DNA of 64,000 nucleotides, from positions 372,001-436,000 of the forward strand of contig CAVXAF010000001.1 of NCBI GenBank assembly GCA_963759735.1, read 5' to 3'. Position numbers and translations under genes: made by a program. This DNA is from Hyphomicrobium_A sp963759735 (lineage in GTDB: Bacteria > Pseudomonadota > Alphaproteobacteria > Rhizobiales > Hyphomicrobiaceae). Of the stretch, positions 29,004-37,550 are shown one piece after another; position 1 is the stretch's first letter, and the number at the start of each line of letters is the position of its first letter. The notes under the pieces are model-generated. The model was not told the DNA's origin. It saw only the letters and a program-made list of their open reading frames with translations, and made no database searches.

Positions 29004-29552
29004 ATGAGCAACGTATCGCGTGCTGAAGCGGCCCTGAGTGCCAACGGCGTCACCGTCTCGTTCGGTGAGCGCTTCCAGGCATCCGCACAGTTCGATGGTG
29101 TCTTCAAGCAAGGCATGGCGCTCGTCGAGCGCACTGCCGCCTATCTTGAAGGCCCCGGCCGCGTCGAAGCCAAGCGCTTGGGCAGCGGCGTCAACGTCCT
29201 CTACGCCTCCGAGAGCATGCGTCTCACGACGCGCCTTCTCGACATGGCCTCCTGGCTGCTGATCCGCCGGGCCCTCAAGGAGGGCGACATCAGCGAGACG
29301 GAAGCACAGAAGAAGCGCAAGGGTGTCTCGCTACAGACTCCGTCGCGCTCCTCGCACGTCACCGGCTTCGGCGATCTTCCCGAGACGCTGCGCAGCCTCG
29401 TCACTGAAAGCTACGCGCTGCAGGATCGCATCGTGCAGCTCGATCGCGCGATGAGCATCAAGTCGGACAACGTCGGCGCCGCTCCGGAGGCAATGCTCGC
29501 CAATCCGGTCGGCACGCAAATCGACAAGCTGCGCGTTGCCTTCAGCCGCTGA
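29004..29552 (+). CDS. DUF1465 family protein
   Basis: 182 residues from ATG at 29004; an in-frame GTG at 28983 would add 7 residues. Matches the alphaproteobacterial DUF1465 family: SFGERFQASAQFDGVFKQGM, ERTAAYLEGPGR and SESMRLTTRLLDMASWLLIRRAL. Predicted cytosolic and helical. Function is not established. Followed by a bidirectional terminator. Confidence 0.8.
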   Translation: MSNVSRAEAALSANGVTVSFGERFQASAQFDGVFKQGMALVERTAAYLEGPGRVEAKRLGSGVNVLYASESMRLTTRLLDMASWLLIRRALKEGDISETEAQKKRKGVSLQTPSRSSHVTGFGDLPETLRSLVTESYALQDRIVQLDRAMSIKSDNVGAAPEAMLANPVGTQIDKLRVAFSR

Positions 29553-29582
29553 TCGCGGGGCGGTTAACGCGCCATAAAGCAA

Positions 29583-29612
29583 AAAAAAGCCCGGCGCGTG
29601 CCGGGCTTTTTT
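29583..29612. terminator. Bidirectional terminator between DUF1465 and rpmE
   Basis: AAGCCCGGC - GCGT - GCCGGGCTT flanked by A run on the left and T run on the right, so it serves both converging genes. Confidence 0.88.
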
Positions 29613-29641
29613 ATGTGCCAAACGGGAATGCCGCTCGACGA

Positions 29642-29866
29642 TCAGAACATGCCTTCGAACTTCTTCTTGAAGCGCGACAGGCGGCCGCCACGGTCGGTGA
29701 GGCGCGCATCGCCGCCGGTCCACGCCGGATGCGAGGTCGGATCGATGTCGAGGTGCAGTTCGTCACCTTCCTTGCCGTACGTCGAATAGGTGATGAACTC
29801 GGTACCGTCGGTCATCTTGACCTTGATCTGGTGGTAGTCGGGATGCAGATCGGGATCGTTCTTCAT
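29642..29866 (-). CDS. rpmE: 50S ribosomal protein L31
   Basis: 74 residues: MKNDPDLHPDYHQIKVKMTD at the start, then SHPAWTGGDARLTDRGGRLSRFKKKF, the L31 signature. It lacks the zinc-binding CxxC pairs, so it is the C-minus type that works independently of zinc supply. Divergent from the ABC exporter gene. Confidence 0.97.
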   Translation of the reverse strand: MKNDPDLHPDYHQIKVKMTDGTEFITYSTYGKEGDELHLDIDPTSHPAWTGGDARLTDRGGRLSRFKKKFEGMF

Positions 29867-30079
29867 GGGTGCGCTCGCAATAGCCGGCCCGCTGGTAAAC
29901 AGCCTTCCCAGTCGGGCAAAAAGGGTGTTCGGAGCGGCCTCTATAGTCGAGATGGCCGGCTGGCACAAGCGCAACGGGCACAAGTTCCCGGCGCGCCGCG
30001 TCCTGATGCCTCTTGAGCCGCCTCACCCCGTCGGGCATGGTCCGATGCGACTTAGCGCCCGGCCCTCGGCGGCCGACTT

Positions 30080-31918
30080 ATGAGCAACGTCTTGGACCGC
30101 GAAAGCACTAAAAAAATAGACGGGGCAAAGCCCGCGCTTAGGGAGAACGAGGAGGCCAGACAGCAGCGCCTACAGCTGCGTCCCCTGCTATCGCTTTGGC
30201 CCTACCTCGCGCGTCATCGCGGCAAGCTGGCCCTGGCCGGCGTCGCGCTCGTCGTCTCGGCTGCTGCCATGCTGGTCATTCCGCTGGCCGTGCGCCGCGT
30301 GATCGATCTGGGCTTCGGCTCGCACGACGGCGTCTTCATCGACCGCTACTTCGCCATGCTGATCGTCATCGGCCTGGCACTGGCCGTGGCCAGCGCGGCG
30401 CGGTTCTACTACGTCAACTGGCTCGGCGAGCGCGTCGTCACCGACTTGCGCAGCGACGTCTTCCAGCACGTTGCCGATCTCGGGCCGGCGTTCTTCGAGC
30501 GCACGCACTCCGGCGAGCTGATGAGCCGCCTTACCGCCGACACGACGCAGATCAAGGCCATCGCCGGATCATCCCTCTCGCAAGCGCTGCGCAGCACGAT
30601 CATGCTGGCTGGCTCGATGGTGATGATGTTCGTCACCAGTGTGCATCTGTCGCTGCTCGTGCTCCTCGCCATACCGCTGACGGTGATCCCGCTCATCGCC
30701 TTCGGGCGCCTCGTGCGGCGCCTGTCGCGACACGCGCAGGACACGCTCGCCGAGGCTTCCGCCTATGCGGCCGAGAACCTCGCCGCCTCGCGCACCATGC
30801 AGGCGTTCTCGTTCGAGAAGGCCGTCGCAGGTGAATACCGCCGCGCCGTCGAGGTCGCCTTCGACGCCGCCAAGGAGCGCATGCGCGCCCGCGCCGCCCT
30901 CACCGCCGTCGCCATGTTCCTTGTCGTCGCCAGCATTATCGGCGTGCTGTGGTTCGGCGCCGCCGCCGTCGTCGATGGAAGCATGACGGTCGGGCGCCTC
31001 AGCCAGTTCGTGCTTTATGCCGTGTTTGCAGGCGCCGCCTTCGCCCAGGTCTCGGAGATCTGGGGCGAAGTCAGCCAGTCGGCTGGCGCGGCGGAACGGC
31101 TGGCGGAGCTGTTGGCCATCCAGCCGGAAATCCGCTCGCCCGCTGTGCCTGTTCCGCTGCCTTCCCCTCCGCGCGGCGAGGTCGAGTTCAGCGATGTCCG
31201 CTTCGCCTACCCCGGCCGGCCAACATTGCCGACCTTGGGCGGAGTGTCGTTCCGCGCCAAGCAGGGTGAGACGATCGCCCTCGTCGGTCCGTCCGGGGCC
31301 GGCAAGAGCACCATCTTCAGCCTGCTGTTGCGCTTCTTCGACCCGCAAGCCGGCGAAGTGCGCATCGATGGCGTTCGACTACCTGACGCGGACTTGGGCG
31401 AGCTACGCGCGCGCCTCGCCCTCGTGCCCCAGGATGTGACGCTGTTTGCCGGTACGGTGGCCGACAATATCCGCTACGGCAGTCCCGATGCCGACCTCGC
31501 CGCGGTAAGGCGCGCGGCCGCTGCCGCCCAGGCCGACGAATTCATCGCCGCCCTGCCTGACGGCTACCAGACACGGCTGGGCGAGCGCGGCGTCTCCCTG
31601 TCGGGTGGCCAACGCCAGCGCATCGCCATTGCCCGCGCCATCCTCAAGGACGCGCCGATCCTGTTGCTCGACGAGGCGACCAGCGCCCTCGACGCGGAGA
31701 GCGAGGCGCTGGTACAGCGTGGCCTGGACAGGCTGATGGTGGGACGCACGACCCTGGTCATCGCCCACCATCTGGCCACCGTGCAGAAGGCCAAGCGCAT
31801 CCTCGTCATGGACAAGGGCCGCATCGTCGAGGAAGGCACGCACGCCGAGTTGATTGTCCGCGGCGGTCTTTATGCCAGGCTGGCCGAAATGCAGTTCGCG
31901 GCGGAGGCCGCCGAATAG
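30080..31918 (+). CDS. ABC exporter, fused membrane and ATPase domains (MsbA-like)
   Basis: 612 residues. A type IV exporter half-transporter: six membrane segments over about 45-335, then the nucleotide-binding domain with Walker A GPSGAGKS (near residue 410), Q-loop VPQDVTLF, signature LSGGQRQRIAIARA, Walker B ILLLDEATSALD and H-loop IAHHLAT. Works as a homodimer. Relatives move lipids, LPS precursors or drugs; the substrate cannot be told. A cytosolic N-terminal extension of about 45 residues precedes the first segment. Confidence 0.92.
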   Translation: MSNVLDRESTKKIDGAKPALRENEEARQQRLQLRPLLSLWPYLARHRGKLALAGVALVVSAAAMLVIPLAVRRVIDLGFGSHDGVFIDRYFAMLIVIGLALAVASAARFYYVNWLGERVVTDLRSDVFQHVADLGPAFFERTHSGELMSRLTADTTQIKAIAGSSLSQALRSTIMLAGSMVMMFVTSVHLSLLVLLAIPLTVIPLIAFGRLVRRLSRHAQDTLAEASAYAAENLAASRTMQAFSFEKAVAGEYRRAVEVAFDAAKERMRARAALTAVAMFLVVASIIGVLWFGAAAVVDGSMTVGRLSQFVLYAVFAGAAFAQVSEIWGEVSQSAGAAERLAELLAIQPEIRSPAVPVPLPSPPRGEVEFSDVRFAYPGRPTLPTLGGVSFRAKQGETIALVGPSGAGKSTIFSLLLRFFDPQAGEVRIDGVRLPDADLGELRARLALVPQDVTLFAGTVADNIRYGSPDADLAAVRRAAAAAQADEFIAALPDGYQTRLGERGVSLSGGQRQRIAIARAILKDAPILLLDEATSALDAESEALVQRGLDRLMVGRTTLVIAHHLATVQKAKRILVMDKGRIVEEGTHAELIVRGGLYARLAEMQFAAEAAE

Positions 31919-32020
31919 CCAAAATCCACGGCATTGTTCGGCACGACGCAAATTGGCGGGGGAGGAAGCGGCGTACTCTTGTTAAAACGCCGACAAAAAC
32001 TTGAAGGGGAAGAGGATCCT

Positions 32021-32575
32021 ATGGAACCGGAACTGGAACCGATGTTGCCGCCGCCCGAGCCGCGAGCCGGAACGCTGGCCCCGCTGTGGGTTTGGGTGCT
32101 CGTCGTCGTGCTGGGTGGCGTGAGCGTTTACGCCGGCTATGCGGCCCTGTCGTCACGTCAGCTCTACCTCGAGGGCGAGCGCGTGCGCGCCGACCTTGCC
32201 CAGCAGCGCGACCGTCTGAAGGCCAACGCCGCCGACTTGGCACGGCAGGTGGATCAGGCGAACACGTCGCGGGCCGAAGTGGACAATGCTCTCAAGCAGT
32301 CGCGCGCCAACACCGAGGCGGCCTCGACGCAGATCGCGGACCTGCAGCGGCAGATTGCCGATCTGCAGCAGCAGGCCGGCAACCTGCAGCAGGTGCGTGA
32401 GGCGGCAGATGCGAGCGCCAAAGAGGCCGCAGCGGCCAAGGCGACGGCGGAACAGCTGAAGACCCAGCTTGCAGCGGCGCAGAAGAAGCTCAATCAGGCG
32501 CTCGCCGATCTGAAGAAAGAGCGCGAGCAATTCAGCCCGGTGCCGGTAGGACCGCCGGAGGCCGCGGCGCCCTGA
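32021..32575 (+). CDS. Single-span membrane protein with long coiled coil
   Basis: 184 residues; start at 32021 behind GAAGAGGAT. A Glu/Pro-rich N-terminus, one membrane segment (about 24-45, WVWVLVVVLGGVSVYAGYAAL), then a continuous Gln/Ala-rich coiled coil to residue 170 (repeated ADLQRQIADLQQQ) and a Pro-rich end. Family not recognised. It converges on the MotB-like gene, whose product also has a coiled coil next to the membrane; a functional link is only a suggestion. Confidence 0.65.
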   Translation: MEPELEPMLPPPEPRAGTLAPLWVWVLVVVLGGVSVYAGYAALSSRQLYLEGERVRADLAQQRDRLKANAADLARQVDQANTSRAEVDNALKQSRANTEAASTQIADLQRQIADLQQQAGNLQQVREAADASAKEAAAAKATAEQLKTQLAAAQKKLNQALADLKKEREQFSPVPVGPPEAAAP

Positions 32576-32619
32576 GGCGCACGGCCTTCGATACAGCCCG
32601 AGCAATCCGACCCGCGCCC

Positions 32620-33648
32620 TTAGCGGTTGGTCAGCTTCAACTCGATGCGGCGGTTGCGTTGCAGGCTTGCTTCGTCGATGCCGGTCTCTAGCGGCCGGAA
32701 TTCGCCGAAGCCGGCTGCAACGAGCCGCTGGGGCGGTACCCCGCGGCTGACCAGATAGCGAACCACCGAGATGGCGCGCGCCGTCGACAGCTCCCAGTTC
32801 GAGGGGAAGGCCGCACTGGCCATGGGCCGGATGTCGGTGTGGCCATCTACCTGCAGCGCCCAGTCGATCTCCTTGGGGATCTCCTTGTCGAGTTCCATGA
32901 TGGCCGAGGCAAGCTGGTCCATCGTTGCTAGACCCGCCGGCGTCAACTGGTTGGAGCCGGATGGGAACAGCACTTCGGATTCAAACACGAAGCGGTCGCC
33001 AACGACGCGGATGTCCTTGCGGTTCTTCAGGAGCTCGCGCAGGCGTCCAAAGAAGTCGGAGCGATAGCGCTGCAGCTCCTGCACCTGGCGGGCGAGCGCG
33101 GCATTGAGGCGAGCGCCCAGATCCTTGATGCGCGTCTGGCTCTCTGAGTCTTTCTTCTCGGAAGCCTGCAGCGCCTCGTTGAGCGCAGCGATCTGCCGGC
33201 GCAGTGACAGCAGTTGCTGATTGAGCAGGTCGACCTTGGCCAGCGCCTCGTCAGAGACTTTCTTCTGGCTCTCGAGGTCGCTGGTCAGCGACGACAGACG
33301 CGCCTCGGCGGCCTTTGCCGCTTCATCGCCGGTGAGCGCAGAGCCCGACAGCCTGGCGTTCTCCTCGCGCATGCTGGCCAGCGTTGCCTGCAGCGCGGCC
33401 AGTTCATCGGCGGTGGATTTGCCCTTCCCCTTCTCCAGCGACAGCAGATTGGTCAGCTCGGTGATCTGCAGTGTCAGACGCTTGAGCGCGGTATCCTTGC
33501 CGCTCGATTCCTGGCTGGCGAAGTACTGCGCCAGCATGAAGATCGACATCATGAAGGTCATGACCAGCAGCAGGGTCGACAACACGTCGACATAGCCGGG
33601 CCAGAACTCGGCATAATCGGTTCGCCGGCGCGAGCGACCGCCTGCCAT
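32620..33648 (-). CDS. MotB/OmpA-like peptidoglycan-binding protein
   Basis: 342 residues. One N-terminal membrane segment (FWPGYVDVLSTLLLVMTFMMSIFML) with an Asp as in MotB/TolR proton channels, a coiled coil of about 130 residues, and a C-terminal OmpA-like domain (LQVDGHTDIRP, WELSTARAISVVRYL, GFGEFRPL, RNRRIELKL) that binds peptidoglycan. Encoded with the MotA-like protein 3 bases away (upstream in transcription), so the two probably form a proton-driven complex. No flagellar genes are nearby; a non-motility role in the envelope is likely. Confidence 0.85.
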   Translation of the reverse strand: MAGGRSRRRTDYAEFWPGYVDVLSTLLLVMTFMMSIFMLAQYFASQESSGKDTALKRLTLQITELTNLLSLEKGKGKSTADELAALQATLASMREENARLSGSALTGDEAAKAAEARLSSLTSDLESQKKVSDEALAKVDLLNQQLLSLRRQIAALNEALQASEKKDSESQTRIKDLGARLNAALARQVQELQRYRSDFFGRLRELLKNRKDIRVVGDRFVFESEVLFPSGSNQLTPAGLATMDQLASAIMELDKEIPKEIDWALQVDGHTDIRPMASAAFPSNWELSTARAISVVRYLVSRGVPPQRLVAAGFGEFRPLETGIDEASLQRNRRIELKLTNR

Positions 33649-33651
33649 TGG

Positions 33652-34695
33652 TTAGCTCCGACGTCGCATGTTGGTGGCGAGTTCCTTTAGCGCACTGGCG
33701 ACTTCGGAGTGCTGCGCCGCCTGCTCATCGACCCATTCACGCACGACCTTCTGCTCAGCACGCATCTGCGTGACAAGCTGACTGACGCCGCGCGCCAGTT
33801 CGCGCAGTTGTTCATCGCCGCCGCCACCGATCGCCCCGGCCATCGATTGATCGCCGAGCCGCGTCGACAAATCTTCGACGGCACGCTGCATGTGCAGGAT
33901 GGCGCTCGACAGCTGGCGGTTGACCTGATCGGCGGAAACGTTGGTGCCCGGCGTCAGCTCCGTGATCCCCGACAGCCATTCTTCCAGCTCGTTGTAGAAA
34001 CGGTTGTGCGCATGGCTGGCCTGAAGCTCGAGAAAGCCCAGAATGAGCGAGCCGGCAAGTCCGAGCAGCGAAGACGAGAACGCCGTGCCCATGCCCTTGA
34101 GCGGCGCGGCAAGCCCGGCTTTCAGATCAGAAAACATGGTGACGTTGTCGGCGGCTCCCGTGTCGATGGAATCTATGGCGCCGCCGACCGACTGGATCGT
34201 TTCCAGCAAACCCCAGAAGGTGCCGAGCAGGCCGAGGAAGACGAGCAGGCCGACGAGGTAGCGCCCGGTATCGCGCGCCTCATCAAGTCGCGAACCGATC
34301 GAATCCATGATCGAGCGCAGCGAGGCGGTGGACAGCGACAGCACGCCGGTGCGGTCCCGCAGCATGGCCGCCATGGGCGCCAGCAGGATCGGCTGATGCG
34401 CGATGGCGAGGCCCGGATCGGCAATGCGGAAAGCGTTGACCCACCGGATCTCGGGATAGAGGCGCATCACTTGGCGGAACGCGTAGACGATGCCGAGGCA
34501 GAGGACGCCGACGATGAGACCGTTGAGGCCTGGATTGTTCATGAAGCTGTCGAGCAGCTGCTTGTGCAGAATGGCCGCCAGGAAGGCGACCAGCGTCAGG
34601 AAGATCAGCATGCGGATAAGGAAGACGCCGGGGGGCGTCAGCGGCCGAAGCGCCAGCCCAACCGAGGCTGGATCATTCTGTCTTCTCTTGGCCAT
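33652..34695 (-). CDS. MotA/TolQ/ExbB-family proton channel protein
   Basis: 347 residues. Two N-terminal membrane segments (about 25-45 and 58-75), then a MotA/ExbB-type channel pair: LVGLLVFLGLLGTFWGLLETIQSVGGAI near residue 150 and GMGTAFSSSLLGLAGSLILGFLELQA near 205, followed by a helical tail. Partner of the MotB-like protein immediately downstream. It differs from flagellar MotA in length and lacks the flagellar context. Confidence 0.83.
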   Translation of the reverse strand: MAKRRQNDPASVGLALRPLTPPGVFLIRMLIFLTLVAFLAAILHKQLLDSFMNNPGLNGLIVGVLCLGIVYAFRQVMRLYPEIRWVNAFRIADPGLAIAHQPILLAPMAAMLRDRTGVLSLSTASLRSIMDSIGSRLDEARDTGRYLVGLLVFLGLLGTFWGLLETIQSVGGAIDSIDTGAADNVTMFSDLKAGLAAPLKGMGTAFSSSLLGLAGSLILGFLELQASHAHNRFYNELEEWLSGITELTPGTNVSADQVNRQLSSAILHMQRAVEDLSTRLGDQSMAGAIGGGGDEQLRELARGVSQLVTQMRAEQKVVREWVDEQAAQHSEVASALKELATNMRRRS

Positions 34696-34798
34696 CCCGG
34701 AGCTCCGCCCGCCGCGCTAATCAGCTTCGCGACATTACCCGAAGCCAGTGACAGCACAAACGGGGCAACATCGTGCCCTTGGTACCGGCGTTACGGCG

Positions 34799-35602
34799 TC
34801 AGGCGCGCGGAGGTGCAGCAGCAAGCAGGGGAAGAAACTCCTTCTGCAGCGTGCTGTTGGTGGCAAGCACCTCGCCCTTGTCCAGCATAGCGGTGCCACC
34901 GGCGAGGTCGGTGGCGACGCCCCCCGCCTCACGGACAAGCACGAGGCCTCCCGCCATATCCCACGGCTTGATGCCCCGCTCCCAGTAGGCGTCGAAGCGG
35001 CCGGCGGCGACCCATGCGAGATCGAGCGCCGCTGAACCGGTGCGTCGCACCCCGGCGACATGCTTGATCACTTCCTTGATCTCGCGCCCGAAGATGGCGT
35101 GACCGGGACGACCGATGTGCGGAATGCCGGTCGTTACCAGCGCGTCGGACAGCGTCTTGCGCGCGGCAACGCGCAGACGGCGGCGGTCGTTGAGGAACGC
35201 TCCTTTGCCTTTCTCGGCCGCAAACAGCTCATCGGAAATCGGGTTATAGACGAGCCCGGCGACGAGCTGACCTTCGCGCTCGAGGCCGATGGATATGGCG
35301 AACAGCGGCACGCCGTGCAGGAAGTTGGTGGTGCCGTCGAGCGGATCGACGATCCAGCAATGGCTTTGGTCATCGCCGACGATCTCTCCGCGCTCCTCCA
35401 TCAGGAACGAGTAGCCGGGGCGCGCCTTGGAGAGCTCGCGATAGATGATCTCCTCGGCCTTGTGGTCGGCAGCGGAGACGAAGTTGCCAGGGCCCTTGAT
35501 GGAGACCTGCAGCTGCTCGACCTCGCCGAAGTCGCGCGTGAGGCTGCGTCCCGCCTTGCGAGCGGCGCCGATCATGACGTTCATTAGCGCTGAGGCGGGC
35601 AT
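34799..35602 (-). CDS. suhB: Inositol monophosphatase family protein
   Basis: 267 residues. Mg-dependent phosphatase with EERGE and WIVDPLDGTTNFLHG (metal-site motif) near residues 70-90 and the second motif GSAALDLAWVAAGRFDAYWE...IKPWDMAGG near 190-215. Typical of SuhB-type enzymes that hydrolyse inositol phosphates and related sugar phosphates; in some bacteria SuhB also affects rRNA transcription. Cytosolic. The exact substrate is not predictable, so the symbol is tentative. Confidence 0.86.
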   Translation of the reverse strand: MPASALMNVMIGAARKAGRSLTRDFGEVEQLQVSIKGPGNFVSAADHKAEEIIYRELSKARPGYSFLMEERGEIVGDDQSHCWIVDPLDGTTNFLHGVPLFAISIGLEREGQLVAGLVYNPISDELFAAEKGKGAFLNDRRRLRVAARKTLSDALVTTGIPHIGRPGHAIFGREIKEVIKHVAGVRRTGSAALDLAWVAAGRFDAYWERGIKPWDMAGGLVLVREAGGVATDLAGGTAMLDKGEVLATNSTLQKEFLPLLAAAPPRA

Positions 35603-35695
35603 GGGGATGGGTATCCTTGCGGCGCGCCGAAGCTGCAGGCGCTGGCGCCCGACTACCCCTTGCCAAGCACGCTGGCAAGGGCGCCATCGGCCGCC

Positions 35696-36763
35696 TTAGA
35701 ACAGACCCGCCTTCTCGCGCCATTCGCTGGCCGCCTGCTGCGCGGCAACCTGCTGGGCTTTGGGAAGCTTGACGATGAACGCGTCGAGCGCCTCGTCCTT
35801 TGATCCGCCGGCCTGCGCGATGAGCCGCCACTTGGCCGCTTCCTGCGCGTTCTTCTTGACGCCGACGCCTTCGGCAAAGACGTGCGCCAGCCGATTCTGC
35901 GCCGAGGCAAGACCCTTCTGCGCTGCCGCGCGCAGGTAGGGAATGGCCTTCGGCTCGTCCTTGGTGAGGCCGAGACCGCGCAGGAGCACGATGGCGTAGT
36001 CGAACTGTGCTTCCGCCATGCCCTGCTCGGCCGCCTTGCTCAGCCAGCGTGATGCTTCCAACGCACTGGGCTCGACGCCCGAGCCAGTCTGATAGAGGCC
36101 GGCGATATCGTACTGCGCGACGGCAATGCCCTTCTCGGCCGCGTAGCGGATGTGCATGGCGGCGCGATAGGGATTTTGCGGCTTACCGTCCCCCTTGAGG
36201 AAAAGAAGACCGAGGTTGTAGTTGGCGAGCGGGTGTCCGGTACGCGCGGCTTTCTCGAACAGCTCGGCCGATTTGGCGCGGTCCTTCTTGACGCCGCGCC
36301 CTTCCGCGTAAAGGACGCCGAGCGCGAACGTCGACTGCACGTCGCCCAGTTCGTCGCCGCGCGCGTACCACTTAGCGGCGGTCTGCGGCTCCTTGCCGAC
36401 GCCGAGGCCTTCCGCATAGAGACGCCCGAGCAGAGTGTGCGATTGCGGGTCGCCGCGTGCAGCCCCCTCCTGGGCAAGCTTCAGCGCCGTGAGGAACTGG
36501 CCCTGGTCGAAGGCGATGTAGGCGGCTTCATCCCCGGTCGGCTCGACAAACGATTTGCCGAAGCTTTTTTTCTCTTTCGTAGCCGGGGCGCTCTTGCTGG
36601 TCGACTTGGAGAACGTCTCATTGGGAGCGATCTTCACCGGCTTGCCCGGGCGTGGCTTTGGCACCTCTGTCGTTTCCATGACCCATGAGCTCGTCTCGGC
36701 AGTTGCTCCCGTTGCGAGCAGCACAAGTGCGAGCAGCATCAGGATTAGACCGCGCGCGCTCAT
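35696..36763 (-). CDS. Secreted Sel1-repeat protein
   Basis: 355 residues. Signal peptide (LILMLLALVLLATGATA), a low-complexity Lys/Ser/Pro stretch to about residue 75, then about six Sel1/TPR-like repeats (patterns such as ALGVLYAEGRGVKKDRAKSAELFEKAA) through residue 330. Such repeats hold protein partners; the target is unknown. The start overlaps the stop of the ThiE-like gene by 4 bases, so the pair is translationally coupled. Confidence 0.84.
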   Translation of the reverse strand: MSARGLILMLLALVLLATGATAETSSWVMETTEVPKPRPGKPVKIAPNETFSKSTSKSAPATKEKKSFGKSFVEPTGDEAAYIAFDQGQFLTALKLAQEGAARGDPQSHTLLGRLYAEGLGVGKEPQTAAKWYARGDELGDVQSTFALGVLYAEGRGVKKDRAKSAELFEKAARTGHPLANYNLGLLFLKGDGKPQNPYRAAMHIRYAAEKGIAVAQYDIAGLYQTGSGVEPSALEASRWLSKAAEQGMAEAQFDYAIVLLRGLGLTKDEPKAIPYLRAAAQKGLASAQNRLAHVFAEGVGVKKNAQEAAKWRLIAQAGGSKDEALDAFIVKLPKAQQVAAQQAASEWREKAGLF

Positions 36764-37401
36764 GCCAGAGCCTCGCGCTGTCGCGCGGCTTCTTCGATCG
36801 CGTGCGCCAGCGTCGTATAGTCGGCGACCGGCAGCTCGAGGTCACCGCGCATGGCGATGAAGTCGGCGCCTACGCCGGCCAGCCCCACCGCTTCATCGGC
36901 GCTCTCGACGTCGAATGCTACGCAGGGAATTTCGAATATCTCTCCCCACCAGGCGATCAGCTCGACACGCCGGTCGGCGGCGGCTGCGCGATCCTCGACG
37001 TGCGGCGGTATCCCGAAACCAATGTAGTCGGCGCCGGCCTCGGCAAGGCCCATGGCGTCGTGGCGCGAACGGCCGACGTCGACACCGACGATGTAGCGCG
37101 TGCCAAGGATTTCTCGCGCCTCGCCATAGCGCTCGACGATGTCACGGCTCCAGGGCAGGTGCACGCCGTCGGCGCGCAACGTGCGAGCCAGCTGCGCGTC
37201 GCCTGCGATGAGGGCAGCGATATCCTTTTTCTGGGCGAGTTCGACCAGCGGCCGCGCCGCGGCAGCCGTCAGTGTGCCCTCAGCGCCGCCAGTGATCAGC
37301 AGCGTAGCGGCGTTGGCGGCATCGAGGATCGTGGCGAGCTGCCCTATCTCGATAGCGGTCGATGCCACGACGCATAGCCTCGACTGAACCTCTTGCCCCA
37401 T
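36760..37401 (-). CDS. thiE: Thiamine-phosphate synthase-like protein
   Basis: 213 residues in a TIM-barrel pattern of the ThiE/TenI family: AALIAGDAQLARTLRADGVHLP near residue 65, YIVGVDVGRSRHDAMGLAEAGADYIGFG near 105-130 and ADFIAMRGDL near 180. ThiE joins the thiazole and pyrimidine halves of thiamine. The phosphate-binding and catalytic residues are only partly conventional and no other thi genes are near, so a TenI-like or other role remains possible. Confidence 0.68.
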   Translation of the reverse strand: MGQEVQSRLCVVASTAIEIGQLATILDAANAATLLITGGAEGTLTAAAARPLVELAQKKDIAALIAGDAQLARTLRADGVHLPWSRDIVERYGEAREILGTRYIVGVDVGRSRHDAMGLAEAGADYIGFGIPPHVEDRAAAADRRVELIAWWGEIFEIPCVAFDVESADEAVGLAGVGADFIAMRGDLELPVADYTTLAHAIEEAARQREALA

Positions 37402-37550
37402 CGCGACGTTTCCTCAGATCGTGTGCGAACAGCCTTTTAGGGTCTTTTGGGGCGGAAAAGCGACGCGTTTGTGGGCTTGGGCTGCCGGGCCACAACCTCA
37501 ACAACATTTCCGCTACGGCTGACAATAACAACAAGGAGCTGCGCCGACCA

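Noticed and set aside
32620..34695. Zorya-type phage defence (ZorAB)
   Set aside because: No ZorC/D/E nuclease or helicase gene nearby; the pair is next to housekeeping genes.
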